From NCBI RefSeq assembly GCF_023161665.1, contig NZ_JALNTW010000016.1, positions 1 to 64,000 of the forward strand: a DNA stretch of 64,000 nt, in the 5' to 3' direction. A program made the position numbers and the translations under genes. Under the pieces are notes generated by a model. The model did not search any database. It saw only the letters and a program-made list of their open reading frames with translations, and had not been told where the DNA came from. Shown here in pieces: positions 1-8,456 of the stretch (the stretch's first letter is position 1; each line of letters begins with the position of its first letter). The DNA comes from Shewanella sp. 1CM18E (lineage in GTDB: Bacteria > Pseudomonadota > Gammaproteobacteria > Enterobacterales > Shewanellaceae).

Positions 1-138
1 GCGGTACAAGCTTCTAAATCAGGGATGATTTAGTAGAGCCTATAGGGATATATTTACGGCGTCTTGTTAACGCACGGCAGGAAAGCTCCCTTTTAGGGAG
101 TTATATCAAAGCCACCTTCTTCAGAAGGTGGATCTTTT
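1..138 (+). ncRNA. Possible CsrA-sequestering sRNA (3' part) or dispersed hairpin repeat
   Basis: Two perfect hairpins each carry a GGGA tetraloop: an 8-bp stem (14-21 with 26-33) and a 4-bp stem (41-44 with 49-52). A third GGA motif sits in GGCAGGAAAG near 76-85, and a fourth lies in a CTCCC/GGGAG stem at 86-100. GGA in hairpin loops is the known signature of CsrB/CsrC-type RNAs that titrate CsrA. A strong intrinsic terminator follows directly. The element runs off the left edge, so its 5' end and promoter are not visible. It could instead be one copy of a dispersed palindromic repeat or part of a 3' UTR of the gene to the left. The hairpins are seen directly; the function is inference. Confidence 0.4.
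112..138 (+). terminator. Intrinsic terminator
   Basis: A 9-bp stem CCACCTTCT / AGAAGGTGG with a TC loop is followed by a T-rich tail (ATCTTTTA). It would end the hairpin-rich transcript that enters from the left edge. Confidence 0.75.
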
Positions 139-368
139 ACTTGTATAAACACTATTATCTTCTTCAAAGTGCGCAAATTGAGAAACAGTTGCACTTGGTA
201 TAAAACCACACTGTTAATACTAAAAAAGTCGAATGTTAGTTCGGTTCAATGTAAGCTACAGCAATCAATGTAAAAGGGCAGTTTATTGCCTTTAAAACAC
301 CATTCATCCTGCGGCCATATGCTGTATGGACTATGACAGGTAGACTGTTTTTCTACCTAGGAGCGAAA
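139..368. other. Intergenic region before the QueD-like gene
   Basis: About 230 bases of AT-rich sequence after the terminator. It must hold the promoter of the QueD-like gene, but no convincing -35/-10 pair or operator stood out. An in-frame ATG at 333 exists but lacks a good ribosome binding site. Confidence 0.5.
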
Positions 369-1247
369 ATGCAACTGTTTGTTAAAGATTTAACCGTAAT
401 CGATTTTTCATATTTGTGTCCAATTAGAGGCATGGTCGGTGAAAGCTGGATTGTGGATGTGCTGCTTGATGGTGGTCTCGATGAACAAAACATGGTGCTC
501 GATTTTGCTAAAGTGAAGCGCACTATCAAAAATACCATTGATGATGTTGCTGATCACCGTTTGCTTATTCCTACGGCTTTTAGTGAAGTGCGTTGGCAAC
601 AGCAAGGTGACCGCGTGTGGATGGATTTTTCAAGCCAAAAAGGTGATATCCACTTAGCGTGCCCATCTCAAGCATTTGCGCTAATCCCAAGTGAGATGAT
701 TGACTTTGAAAGCGTAAATAAGTTTCTACAGCAAGCGCTTAAAGAAGTACTCCCGGACAATGTCGAAGGGATTTCGTTGACGTTACGCAATGAAATTCAC
801 GATGCGCCTTTTTATCACTATAGCCATGGCTTGAAAAAGCACGATGGCAATTGTCAACGCATTGCCCATGGTCACCGCAGCCCAGTTACCGTGTTTGAAA
901 ATGGCGTAGCTGCACCTAAGTGGGATGAATATTGGGCTAAGCGTTGGCAAGATATCTATTTAGGGACGATTGAAGATCAAGTTTCAGTCAGCTCTTTAGA
1001 GCTGTCACCGCAAACAGACATTAAAGATGACACTCACTTTGGTTTTCACTATCAAGCACCGCAAGGGGATTTTCAACTAGCGATGCCCAAAGCGTTATGC
1101 GATATTTTGCCTCACGATACGACGGTTGAGCTGCTTGCCGACTATATGGCGCAAACCTTATCTGATAAAGAGCCTATGAGTGATTTCAAAGTGATTGCAT
1201 TTGAAGGTGTTGGTAAAGGTGCTATTGCCACTCGCAGCGCAAAATAA
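369..1247 (+). CDS. 6-pyruvoyl-tetrahydropterin synthase / QueD-like protein with two T-fold halves
   Basis: A 292-residue protein related to 6-carboxy-tetrahydropterin synthase (QueD), which makes the pterin precursor of queuosine and other deazapurines. The start at 369 is preferred over 333 because AGGAG lies five bases ahead of it. The family signatures are split. The half expected at the C-terminus of QueD (VLDFAKVK near residues 43-50, then ADHRLL near 61-66) comes first. The zinc/cysteine half (HGLKKHDGNC followed by HGH, about residues 150-170) comes second. Canonical QueD is about 120 residues with the reverse order. This looks like two fused or permuted T-fold modules sharing one active site. 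Family membership is fairly sure; the exact reaction is not. No other queuosine genes are adjacent. Confidence 0.7.
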   Translation: MQLFVKDLTVIDFSYLCPIRGMVGESWIVDVLLDGGLDEQNMVLDFAKVKRTIKNTIDDVADHRLLIPTAFSEVRWQQQGDRVWMDFSSQKGDIHLACPSQAFALIPSEMIDFESVNKFLQQALKEVLPDNVEGISLTLRNEIHDAPFYHYSHGLKKHDGNCQRIAHGHRSPVTVFENGVAAPKWDEYWAKRWQDIYLGTIEDQVSVSSLELSPQTDIKDDTHFGFHYQAPQGDFQLAMPKALCDILPHDTTVELLADYMAQTLSDKEPMSDFKVIAFEGVGKGAIATRSAK

Positions 1248-1297
1248 CTTGATACTTAGCCATCGTTAAACGATTAAAAAAGCAATAAGGAGTCGCT

Positions 1298-2134
1298 TTG
1301 AGACCTTTAGTACAAATTATATTGACGAGTGTTTTCTCTAGTTTGGCGATGCAGGCCATTGCTGGAGTCGAGTTAAATGGTGAGTTATCTCAAGGCGCAC
1401 TTATTCGCGCTAAAGTTGAGCCAGGTACTGAAGTATTTCTCAATGACGAAGTGGTAAAAGTTAATGATAAAGGCGAATTTGTATTTGGTTTTGCCCGTGA
1501 CGCGCAAGCAGAGCAAATGCTTAAACTAGTTTATGCTGATGGCTTAACTGAGCTAAAACCTTTAAAAGTGAAGCCGCGCGAATATAAGATCCAAAATATT
1601 ACTGGGATCAGCAAGAAAATTATGAAGCCAGACCCCAAAGCGCAAGCTAGAGCGGCTGAGGATTCTAAACAAGTTAAGGCTGCGCGTGCGCAATTTACAG
1701 CAAGCGATGCTTTCAATCAGGATTTTATCTGGCCACTCACTGGGAGAGTAACTGGGGTGTATGGTAGCCAACGTATATACAATGGTAAACCTGGTACACC
1801 GCATTACGGTGTTGATATTGCGGCTAAAACTGGAACAGTAGTTGTTGCGCCAGCTGATGGGGTTATATCTCTTTCAGTGCCTGATATGTTTTATTCTGGT
1901 GGAACAATGATTATTGATCATGGTTATGGTGTGAGCTCAAGTTTTCTGCATTTAAGTAAACTTTACGTCGAGCCGGGACAGGTAGTTAAACAAGGCGATA
2001 AAGTGGCTGAAGTTGGCTCAACAGGCCGCTCAACAGGCCCGCATTTAGACTGGCGAGTTAATTGGTATCAAGTTCGGTTAGATCCAACAACAGTAGTACC
2101 GTCGATGAAAAGCGTGTTAGCTAAACAGCAGTAA
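1298..2134 (+). CDS. Exported M23 (LytM-type) peptidase
   Basis: A 278-residue protein starting at TTG, with AGGAG five bases upstream. A signal peptide covers about residues 1-23 and predicts periplasmic location. The N-terminal part looks like a beta-rich linker domain. The C-terminal M23 domain contains HYGVD (the HxxxD zinc motif), a downstream FLHLS histidine and TGPHLDWRV. The usual final motif is HxH, where the last histidine binds zinc; here it reads HLD. Aspartate could still bind zinc, so activity is uncertain. M23 proteins cut peptidoglycan cross-bridges or, when degenerate, activate amidases. It stands alone between the QueD-like gene and a terminator. Confidence 0.85.
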   Translation: MRPLVQIILTSVFSSLAMQAIAGVELNGELSQGALIRAKVEPGTEVFLNDEVVKVNDKGEFVFGFARDAQAEQMLKLVYADGLTELKPLKVKPREYKIQNITGISKKIMKPDPKAQARAAEDSKQVKAARAQFTASDAFNQDFIWPLTGRVTGVYGSQRIYNGKPGTPHYGVDIAAKTGTVVVAPADGVISLSVPDMFYSGGTMIIDHGYGVSSSFLHLSKLYVEPGQVVKQGDKVAEVGSTGRSTGPHLDWRVNWYQVRLDPTTVVPSMKSVLAKQQ

Positions 2135-2151
2135 ATCATAAGTTAGCCAAT

Positions 2152-2180
2152 AAAAAAGCAGTCATTAAGACTGCTTTTTT
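2152..2180. terminator. Bidirectional intrinsic terminator
   Basis: Arms of 12 bp (six A, then GCAGTC, pairing with GACTGC and six T) around an ATTAA loop. The A and T runs allow it to end both the M23 transcript and the leftward DUF2062 transcript. Confidence 0.85.
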
Positions 2181-2308
2181 GGCTTTGAATCCTGTACTAA
2201 AATCTATGGCGTGCCAAGTTTATTGCGGTAGCTTTATATTGGTTTGTGCAGATCTACCTTGAGCCAAAAATTAGCTTGTTCAAAGTATAACGTCCCACAG
2301 TCGAACTC

Positions 2309-2818
2309 TTACTCTTTGTAGCGGTTCTTCCATTTAAACAGTACTGAATACTTCCATAAAGTACTGATCACAAAATATCCTAACAGCGCAAAAATACCAG
2401 CTAGAACCACGCAGCCTAATAAAAATGGTGGGCCAATGGTTTCGAGTGAGGCTTGCACCCAATGCCAACTTGCTTCGAATTTAAAGGCTTGCGGTTCATG
2501 GCCAAGTAATGTCGCGCCGAGTAAATAAGCAATATAAAACATGAATGGCATGGTGATTGGATTGGTGATCCAAACCAACGCGACTGATAATGGTAAGTTG
2601 ACATTAAACAATATTGCTAATGCTGCGGCTAACACCATTTGAAAAGGCATCGGTAACCAGGCAACAAATAAGCCTACCGCGAACGCTCCTGGGGCTGAGT
2701 GGCGGTTTAACGTCCATAAATTGGGTTTTAAGAGTAGATCACCAAACATGCGCAAGTGTTTATGTTCGCGCAATGTTTCAGGTTTTGGCATGAATTTTTC
2801 AATAAATTTTTTTGGCAT
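2309..2818 (-). CDS. DUF2062 inner-membrane protein
   Basis: A 169-residue protein matching the DUF2062 family: a basic N-terminus, the motif PGAFAVGLFVAWLP followed by PFQM, a hydrophobic segment, then WITNPITMPFMFYIAYLLG, and a last membrane segment near residues 130-155. Three or four transmembrane helices are expected. The biochemical role of the family is not established. It is divergent from comEC, with only 32 bases between the two start codons, so the promoters must overlap or lie inside the coding ends. Confidence 0.8.
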   Translation of the reverse strand: MPKKFIEKFMPKPETLREHKHLRMFGDLLLKPNLWTLNRHSAPGAFAVGLFVAWLPMPFQMVLAAALAILFNVNLPLSVALVWITNPITMPFMFYIAYLLGATLLGHEPQAFKFEASWHWVQASLETIGPPFLLGCVVLAGIFALLGYFVISTLWKYSVLFKWKNRYKE

Positions 2819-2850
2819 AACTTCTATTTGCTGTCTTAACTTAATGCACT

Positions 2851-5367
2851 ATGAATCGATTTATGTGCGGCTACTGCATCACCATTGTTTCTACAATGTT
2901 TTGGCCATCCTTGGTTAGTCTATATATCCTACCTTTACTAATCGTAGTGGTTATTACAGCCTGTAGGCGTTTTCCATTTATCGCTGGAAGTCTATTAGCG
3001 ATAGGCTGGTTCAGTGTTTTCTATTCGTTATTAATGAGCTGGAGTACAGACGAATATGGCAAAGCACTAAATATTGAGGGCGAGATAGTATCATTAGTTA
3101 GCTCAAATCGCGACTGGATTAGCGTGGATATTGTTCTGCTTGGGTTAAACTCACCCCAAATAGTACAAAGTAAACTGCGTTTATTTTGGCAAAAGCCACC
3201 GAAAGTTTCAGTTGGTCAACGCTGGCTACTGACAATAAAACCTAAACCTAAACCTATAACCAGTATCCTCAACCAAGGTGGTTTCAATCAGCAAAAGAAC
3301 TTTCTCGCTAAACATATTATAGCTAAGGGAAGTGTTATTAGTGCTGAGTTGATTGAAGATAGTCCCTCCTACAGAGCCCAACTAATCGCACAACTTAAAC
3401 CTGTTTTAAAATCATATTCAAGTGGAGATCTTATTCTCGCGCTAGTTTCAGGTGATAAGTCTCTAATCAGTAAGGCACGTTGGCAAGAACTTAGAAGTAG
3501 CGGTGCAGGGCATCTGTTTGCAATATCTGGGTTACATTTATCTGTGGTGTCTATGTGGCTGCTTCTTTTGGCAAGACTAATACTTTATCGACTAGTCCCC
3601 ATCAATAGTCGGCGTAATTGGCTTATATGCTTGTTAGTGGCCGGTATTGGAGCAATCTTTTATGCTTATCTAGCGGGTTTTGCTGTCTCTACCCAGCGTG
3701 CACTAGTTATGCTAATTGGATTCATTGTTTTTAGTGCAGTAAGTCGTTATTCATCAAGTTGGGAACGCTTGTTATATGCACTATTTATTATCTTAGTTAT
3801 TGATCCTCTCAGTATTTTAAGTGCCAGTTTTTGGCTCTCTTTTAGTGCATTAGCCATCATATTACTGACGGTATCCAGAGCCAATGCGGTAACGAGTATG
3901 GCAAACGCTACAGTTTTAACTTCTGGAGCGGAGCCTGATAATCAGTTAGCAAAACAAGCGCCAAGTAAAAGCTATTTTAAGCCAAATAAAATTAAGCTTT
4001 ATAACGGGCTTAAGATGTTTTGGGCAGTTCAGTGGAGGTTAACCATTGCATTAGGCATTATTCAGGCTATTTTCTTTGCCGGCACATCTGTTACAAGCCT
4101 TTTAGTGAATATGTTACTCGTGCCTTGGTTTAGCTTTGTATTGATCCCTATTAGCTTATTATCGCTAGTTAGTTTTATGGCGTTTACCGCATTAGGGCTT
4201 TCTGGCTATTGGTTGTTTGAACTATCAGCATTATTGATGGAGCCTGTAGTTGTTGTATTGGCGATAGTTACCGAGTTTAGTTTTTCCTGGCTTGTGATTT
4301 CTGATGAGCTACTTGCGGTGTTGATAGTCGCTTCTATTGGCTGTTTTTTAATGCTGAATATTAAGAATACACATTGGCGGCTGGTGTTGTCTGTGATGCT
4401 ATTGCCTTTGATAATGTATGGTGGATTAAGGCTGCATTCGCCTGTCATTAATAACCGCTGGCAGGTACATGTGTTGGATGTTGGTCAAGGATTAGCTGTT
4501 GTTATTGAACAAAATAAACGAGCCGTCATATACGATACTGGTGCGCGTTATGGCGAAACTTTTAGCTATGCTGAGCGGGCGCTGCAACCTTTTTTAGTCA
4601 GCAGGGGCATTAGTGATGTCGACTATTTGGTGGTCAGCCACAGTGATAATGACCATGCTGGTGGCGTAAACTATATGCTTGCTAGCTACTCTAGCGTTAA
4701 AGTGATTGCTGACTTTTTATTAAAGAGTAACACTGATGAATCATCATCCAGCAGTGCCAAGACTTCTCTGCGTTCAAGTAGTGCAAATTCAAGTCAAAAC
4801 AAAGCGCCAAACCAAAGCCAAAATGTTAGTCAAAGCCAATATAAAAACAGTAATAAACCTGATAAAGCCTGCCGGCCCCATAAACTCGACTGGCAGCATT
4901 TACAGTTAGACTTTATTGCGCCAAATCAGCCGCAAAAAGGAAATAATGGCTCTTGTGTATTGAAAGTAAGTGATGACATCAATAGCCTGCTTTTAACTGG
5001 TGATATAGAAAAACAAGCAGAGCTTGCATTAGTCGCAGAATTTAAAGATAAACAGCTGCAGAGTCGGCTATTGATTGCGCCTCATCATGGTAGTAATACT
5101 TCATCAAGTGCTGAATTTATTGATGCTGTTGCACCGGAATTAGTAGTATTTCCCGCGGGATTTAATAATCGTTACGGTTTTCCTAAACAAAAAGTGGCTG
5201 AGCGTTACCAACATAGAAATATTCCATCTCTTACAACAGGTTTAGAGGGGCAGGTAAGTATTATATTTAATCAACAATCAATGAAAGTGCGTACATATCG
5301 AACAGATTTGGCACCATTTTGGTATAACCAAGTGTTTAGGTTTGGTCAGATGCAAAATCCGGAGTAG
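2851..5367 (+). CDS. comEC: ComEC/Rec2 family DNA-uptake channel
   Basis: An 838-residue polytopic protein. ComEC carries single-stranded DNA across the inner membrane during natural transformation. The order is: two or three N-terminal helices, an OB-like soluble part (about 60-170), the competence core with SSGAGHLFAISGLHLSV (about 215-230), many helices to about residue 525, then a metallo-beta-lactamase-like domain with VLDVGQGLAVVI and SHSDNDHAGG. That last domain is interrupted by a Ser/Asn/Gln-rich stretch at about 630-670. The gene precedes msbA-lpxK, as the homologue ycaI does in E. coli. The start at 2851 is the first available ATG and has no clear ribosome binding site. Confidence 0.9.
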   Translation: MNRFMCGYCITIVSTMFWPSLVSLYILPLLIVVVITACRRFPFIAGSLLAIGWFSVFYSLLMSWSTDEYGKALNIEGEIVSLVSSNRDWISVDIVLLGLNSPQIVQSKLRLFWQKPPKVSVGQRWLLTIKPKPKPITSILNQGGFNQQKNFLAKHIIAKGSVISAELIEDSPSYRAQLIAQLKPVLKSYSSGDLILALVSGDKSLISKARWQELRSSGAGHLFAISGLHLSVVSMWLLLLARLILYRLVPINSRRNWLICLLVAGIGAIFYAYLAGFAVSTQRALVMLIGFIVFSAVSRYSSSWERLLYALFIILVIDPLSILSASFWLSFSALAIILLTVSRANAVTSMANATVLTSGAEPDNQLAKQAPSKSYFKPNKIKLYNGLKMFWAVQWRLTIALGIIQAIFFAGTSVTSLLVNMLLVPWFSFVLIPISLLSLVSFMAFTALGLSGYWLFELSALLMEPVVVVLAIVTEFSFSWLVISDELLAVLIVASIGCFLMLNIKNTHWRLVLSVMLLPLIMYGGLRLHSPVINNRWQVHVLDVGQGLAVVIEQNKRAVIYDTGARYGETFSYAERALQPFLVSRGISDVDYLVVSHSDNDHAGGVNYMLASYSSVKVIADFLLKSNTDESSSSSAKTSLRSSSANSSQNKAPNQSQNVSQSQYKNSNKPDKACRPHKLDWQHLQLDFIAPNQPQKGNNGSCVLKVSDDINSLLLTGDIEKQAELALVAEFKDKQLQSRLLIAPHHGSNTSSSAEFIDAVAPELVVFPAGFNNRYGFPKQKVAERYQHRNIPSLTTGLEGQVSIIFNQQSMKVRTYRTDLAPFWYNQVFRFGQMQNPE

Positions 5368-5399
5368 AATGCTTCTTTTGCCAATATGTTAATTTCTCA

Positions 5400-7223
5400 A
5401 TGACAACATCTCCTAAAAATGAAGTCTGGACTGTATTTAAGCGTTTACTGGGTTATTTAAAGCCTCTTAAAGCAGTGCTGGCTTTAGCCATTTTTGGCCT
5501 AGCTATGTATGCCCTTGTGGATGCAACGTTTATCGCAGTTATTAAGCCATTTATTGATGAAGGTTTTGGCGGTCAGGCCGGCCAAGCTGCACAGGCAGCT
5601 GGAGGCATAGGTAGTATTGATTTCGGTACTGGTGCAGGTTTCAACTCAGAAAGTGACGTCTTACTGATAGCACCTCTTGTGGTTATTGGCCTATTTTCGC
5701 TTCGCGGCTTAGCAAACTTTTTGTCGACTTATTGTATCTCTTATATGAGTGCTCGGGTGATTATGGATATGCGTCAGGAAGTATTTGAGCATTACCTGAC
5801 ACTGCCTGTGAGTTATATCGATAAAGAGAACACGGGTAACTTAATTTCTCGTGTGACTTACGATACCGAACAGATTGCTCGCGCTTCGGGTAGTGCGTTG
5901 ATAACGATTGTACGCGACAGTATTACTGTCATCGGCATGATAGCGATTATGTTCTATTTTTCATGGAAATTATCGTTAGTGATTCTAGTGGTTGGCCCTG
6001 TGATTGGGTTAGTTATCACAGTGGTGAGTCGTCGCTTTCGTAAAGTCTCTAAGCAAATTCAAACGGCAATGGGCGGCGTAACTGCAGCAACTGAGCAGAT
6101 GATTAAAGGCCATAAAAACGTCTTGTCTTTTGGTGGTCAGCAAACAGAAGCTGAGCGTTTTGCTAAAGTCAATAATCAAAACCGTTACCAAACAATGAAG
6201 CTCGCGACAGCGCAGGCTATTAGTCAACCTTTAGTGATGATTATTGGTTCATTTGCTTTAGCGTTTGTGCTTTATGCCGCTAGTCTAGACAGTATGAAAA
6301 GCGAGCTTACCGCAGGTACGTTCGCCACGATTCTTGCAGCTATGCTGGCGATGTTGCAACCGATTAAAAACTTAACCCGAGTGAATGCTGAGTTCCAACG
6401 TGGTATCGCAGCCTGTACGACGGTATTTGAATTACTTGATACCGAACCTGAAAGCGATAAAGGCACACTTGAAGTTGAGCGGGTAAAAGGTGATTTATCA
6501 TTTAACCAGGTGAACTTTAGCTACCCAGGACAAGAAAAGTTAGCCTTAGATGGTATCGACTTTACTGTAGAGCAGGGACAAACCTTAGCTTTAGTAGGAC
6601 GTTCTGGTTCTGGTAAGTCAACCATTGCAAGTTTAGTTACTCGATTCTACACCGGCTTAAAAGCCGGTGAAATTACCCTAGACGGGTATAATATTGACGA
6701 ATACAAACTGAAAACCCTGCGCAGCCAAGTGGCCTTAGTATCGCAGCAAGTGACATTATTTAATGACTCTATCGCCAATAACATCGCTTATGCTTATCCG
6801 GGCGTAGCGACTCGAGAGCAGATCATTGAGGCGGCAACGCTTGCTCACGCAATGGAGTTTATTGAGCCTATGCCTGAGGGATTAGATACCCAAATTGGTG
6901 AGAACGGGGTAAACCTTTCTGGTGGCCAAAGACAACGTATTGCTATTGCGCGCGCCATTTTACGTAATGCGCCAGTACTTATTCTTGATGAGGCGACATC
7001 AGCGCTTGATACCGAGTCTGAAAAAGCGATTCAGCAAGGTTTGGATAATTTACGTCAAAACAGAACTTCTGTTGTTATTGCCCATCGCTTATCAACCATT
7101 GAAAGCGCTGATCAGATTTTGGTTGTTGACCAAGGTAAGATTGTTGAGCGTGGTAACCACGAAACCTTATTGGCTCAAGGTGGGGTATATGCCAACCTGT
7201 ATCAAATGCAGTTTGGTAGTTAA
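5400..7223 (+). CDS. msbA: Lipid A export ABC transporter MsbA
   Basis: A 607-residue half-transporter that flips lipid A-core across the inner membrane as a homodimer. Six transmembrane helices (about 20-320) are followed by an ATPase domain with Walker A GRSGSGKST, signature LSGGQRQRIAIARA, Walker B VLILDEATSALD and the switch histidine in IAHRLST. A Gly/Gln/Ala-rich segment near residues 55-85, in the first periplasmic loop, makes it about 25 residues longer than the E. coli protein. The gene lies 32 bases after comEC, and its stop codon abuts the lpxK start, so msbA and lpxK are translationally coupled. Confidence 0.95.
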   Translation: MTTSPKNEVWTVFKRLLGYLKPLKAVLALAIFGLAMYALVDATFIAVIKPFIDEGFGGQAGQAAQAAGGIGSIDFGTGAGFNSESDVLLIAPLVVIGLFSLRGLANFLSTYCISYMSARVIMDMRQEVFEHYLTLPVSYIDKENTGNLISRVTYDTEQIARASGSALITIVRDSITVIGMIAIMFYFSWKLSLVILVVGPVIGLVITVVSRRFRKVSKQIQTAMGGVTAATEQMIKGHKNVLSFGGQQTEAERFAKVNNQNRYQTMKLATAQAISQPLVMIIGSFALAFVLYAASLDSMKSELTAGTFATILAAMLAMLQPIKNLTRVNAEFQRGIAACTTVFELLDTEPESDKGTLEVERVKGDLSFNQVNFSYPGQEKLALDGIDFTVEQGQTLALVGRSGSGKSTIASLVTRFYTGLKAGEITLDGYNIDEYKLKTLRSQVALVSQQVTLFNDSIANNIAYAYPGVATREQIIEAATLAHAMEFIEPMPEGLDTQIGENGVNLSGGQRQRIAIARAILRNAPVLILDEATSALDTESEKAIQQGLDNLRQNRTSVVIAHRLSTIESADQILVVDQGKIVERGNHETLLAQGGVYANLYQMQFGS

Positions 7224-8216
7224 ATGCAGTCTTGGGTTAATCGATTATGGTATCAAGGTCACCCGCTGAGATTTGTGTTGTGGCCTTTATCGTTGCTATT
7301 TGCTCTTATTACAGCAACGAGACGACTGTTTTTTAAAATTGGACTAAAGCAAGCGATTAAACTTCCCGTGCCGGTGATTATTGTCGGTAACATTACTGTT
7401 GGCGGCAGCGGTAAAACCCCCACGGTGATCTACTTGATTGAATTGCTGCGCAGCCATGGCATGAAACCCGGGGTGATTAGCCGTGGCTATGGCGTTGAAA
7501 TCGACGGTGTGAGAGCGGTATTGCCTGAAGACTCGGCCGATAGCGTTGGTGATGAACCAGCAATGATAGTTGCTCGCACTGTCGTGCCTATGGTTGTAGG
7601 GGCTAAACGAGTCGATGCGGCGAATAAGCTATTAACAGACTTTGATGTGGATATCATCATCAGCGACGATGGTCTGCAACATTATCAGTTAGCACGAGAT
7701 ATTGAATTGGTGATCCTTGATGGTGAGCGCCGCTTAGGTAATGGAATGTTACTGCCTGCAGGCCCTCTACGTGAAGGGGGTTGGCGTTTAGGTAGTGTTG
7801 ACCATGTTATTGTAAATGGTGGCGATGCACTTGCTAATGAACAATTAATGACATTAGAGCCCACCAAGTGGTTGCCTGTGTCAGCACTGCATCATGGTAG
7901 TTCAGTTCCTACAAAGAGTGATTCTATTGTGGCGATGGCTGGGATTGGTAATCCACAGCGGTTTTTTGATTCATTATTAGCACAAGGTTATGACGTCGAA
8001 CAGGCTCAAGCTTTTGATGATCATAGTGATTACCAAGAATCTGTTTTGACTGAACTGGCAGATGGTCGAATCTTAGTAATGACAGAAAAAGATGCGGTGA
8101 AATGTCGCGATTTTGCAAAAGATAACTGGTGGTATCTCGCAGTTGATGCGAAGCTATCTTCCTCATTTGATAAACAACTACTGACTAAAATTGATCAGTT
8201 AGTAGCAGATAAGTAA
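7224..8216 (+). CDS. lpxK: Tetraacyldisaccharide 4'-kinase LpxK
   Basis: A 330-residue membrane-associated kinase that phosphorylates the 4' position of the lipid A disaccharide to give lipid IVA. One N-terminal membrane helix (about 15-35) is followed by the Walker A loop [13 protein letters not shown]. The family motifs [16 protein letters not shown]-like and [11 protein letters not shown] are present. It begins at the base after the msbA stop codon. Gene order msbA-lpxK is conserved in enterics, which fixes the assignment. Confidence 0.95.
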   Translation: MQSWVNRLWYQGHPLRFVLWPLSLLFALITATRRLFFKIGLKQAIKLPVPVIIVGNITVGGSGKTPTVIYLIELLRSHGMKPGVISRGYGVEIDGVRAVLPEDSADSVGDEPAMIVARTVVPMVVGAKRVDAANKLLTDFDVDIIISDDGLQHYQLARDIELVILDGERRLGNGMLLPAGPLREGGWRLGSVDHVIVNGGDALANEQLMTLEPTKWLPVSALHHGSSVPTKSDSIVAMAGIGNPQRFFDSLLAQGYDVEQAQAFDDHSDYQESVLTELADGRILVMTEKDAVKCRDFAKDNWWYLAVDAKLSSSFDKQLLTKIDQLVADK

Positions 8217-8227
8217 AGGCATTCAAA

Positions 8228-8401
8228 ATGGCATTTGATAAAAAATTACTCGAAATCGTTGCGTGTCCAGTGTGTAAAGGCAAACTTGAATACAATAAAG
8301 AAGCGCAGCAGTTAATCTGCAAGGCTGATAAGTTGGCTTATCCTATCAATGACGGCATTCCGGTATTACTTGAAAACAAAGCTGAACCGTTAGCTGAGTA
8401 G
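8228..8401 (+). CDS. Trm112/YcaR family small zinc-ribbon-like protein
   Basis: A 57-residue protein directly after lpxK (11-base gap), read as [18 protein letters not shown] and ending in PLAE. It has the family signature CPVCKG, a third cysteine at residue 31, and the segment [15 protein letters not shown]. In E. coli the homologue ycaR also follows lpxK and precedes kdsB; here kdsB is absent and a terminator follows. The family resembles the Trm112 activator of methyltransferases, but the bacterial function is not established. Confidence 0.9.
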   Translation: MAFDKKLLEIVACPVCKGKLEYNKEAQQLICKADKLAYPINDGIPVLLENKAEPLAE

Positions 8402-8413
8402 TTTAGTTGCACT

Positions 8414-8440
8414 AAAAAAGCGCCTTAATGGCGCTTTTTT
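8414..8440. terminator. Bidirectional intrinsic terminator
   Basis: An 11-bp stem of AAAAAAGCGCC and its complement around a TTAAT loop, with T runs on both strands. It ends the comEC-msbA-lpxK-ycaR unit and the convergent gene to its right. Confidence 0.9.
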
Positions 8441-8456
8441 GTTGGCAGCAGTTTTG

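Noticed and set aside
5400-5700. Gln/Gly/Ala-rich segment in MsbA as a possible frameshift or transfer scar
   Set aside because: The reading frame is intact and the stretch lies in a periplasmic loop where length changes are tolerated.
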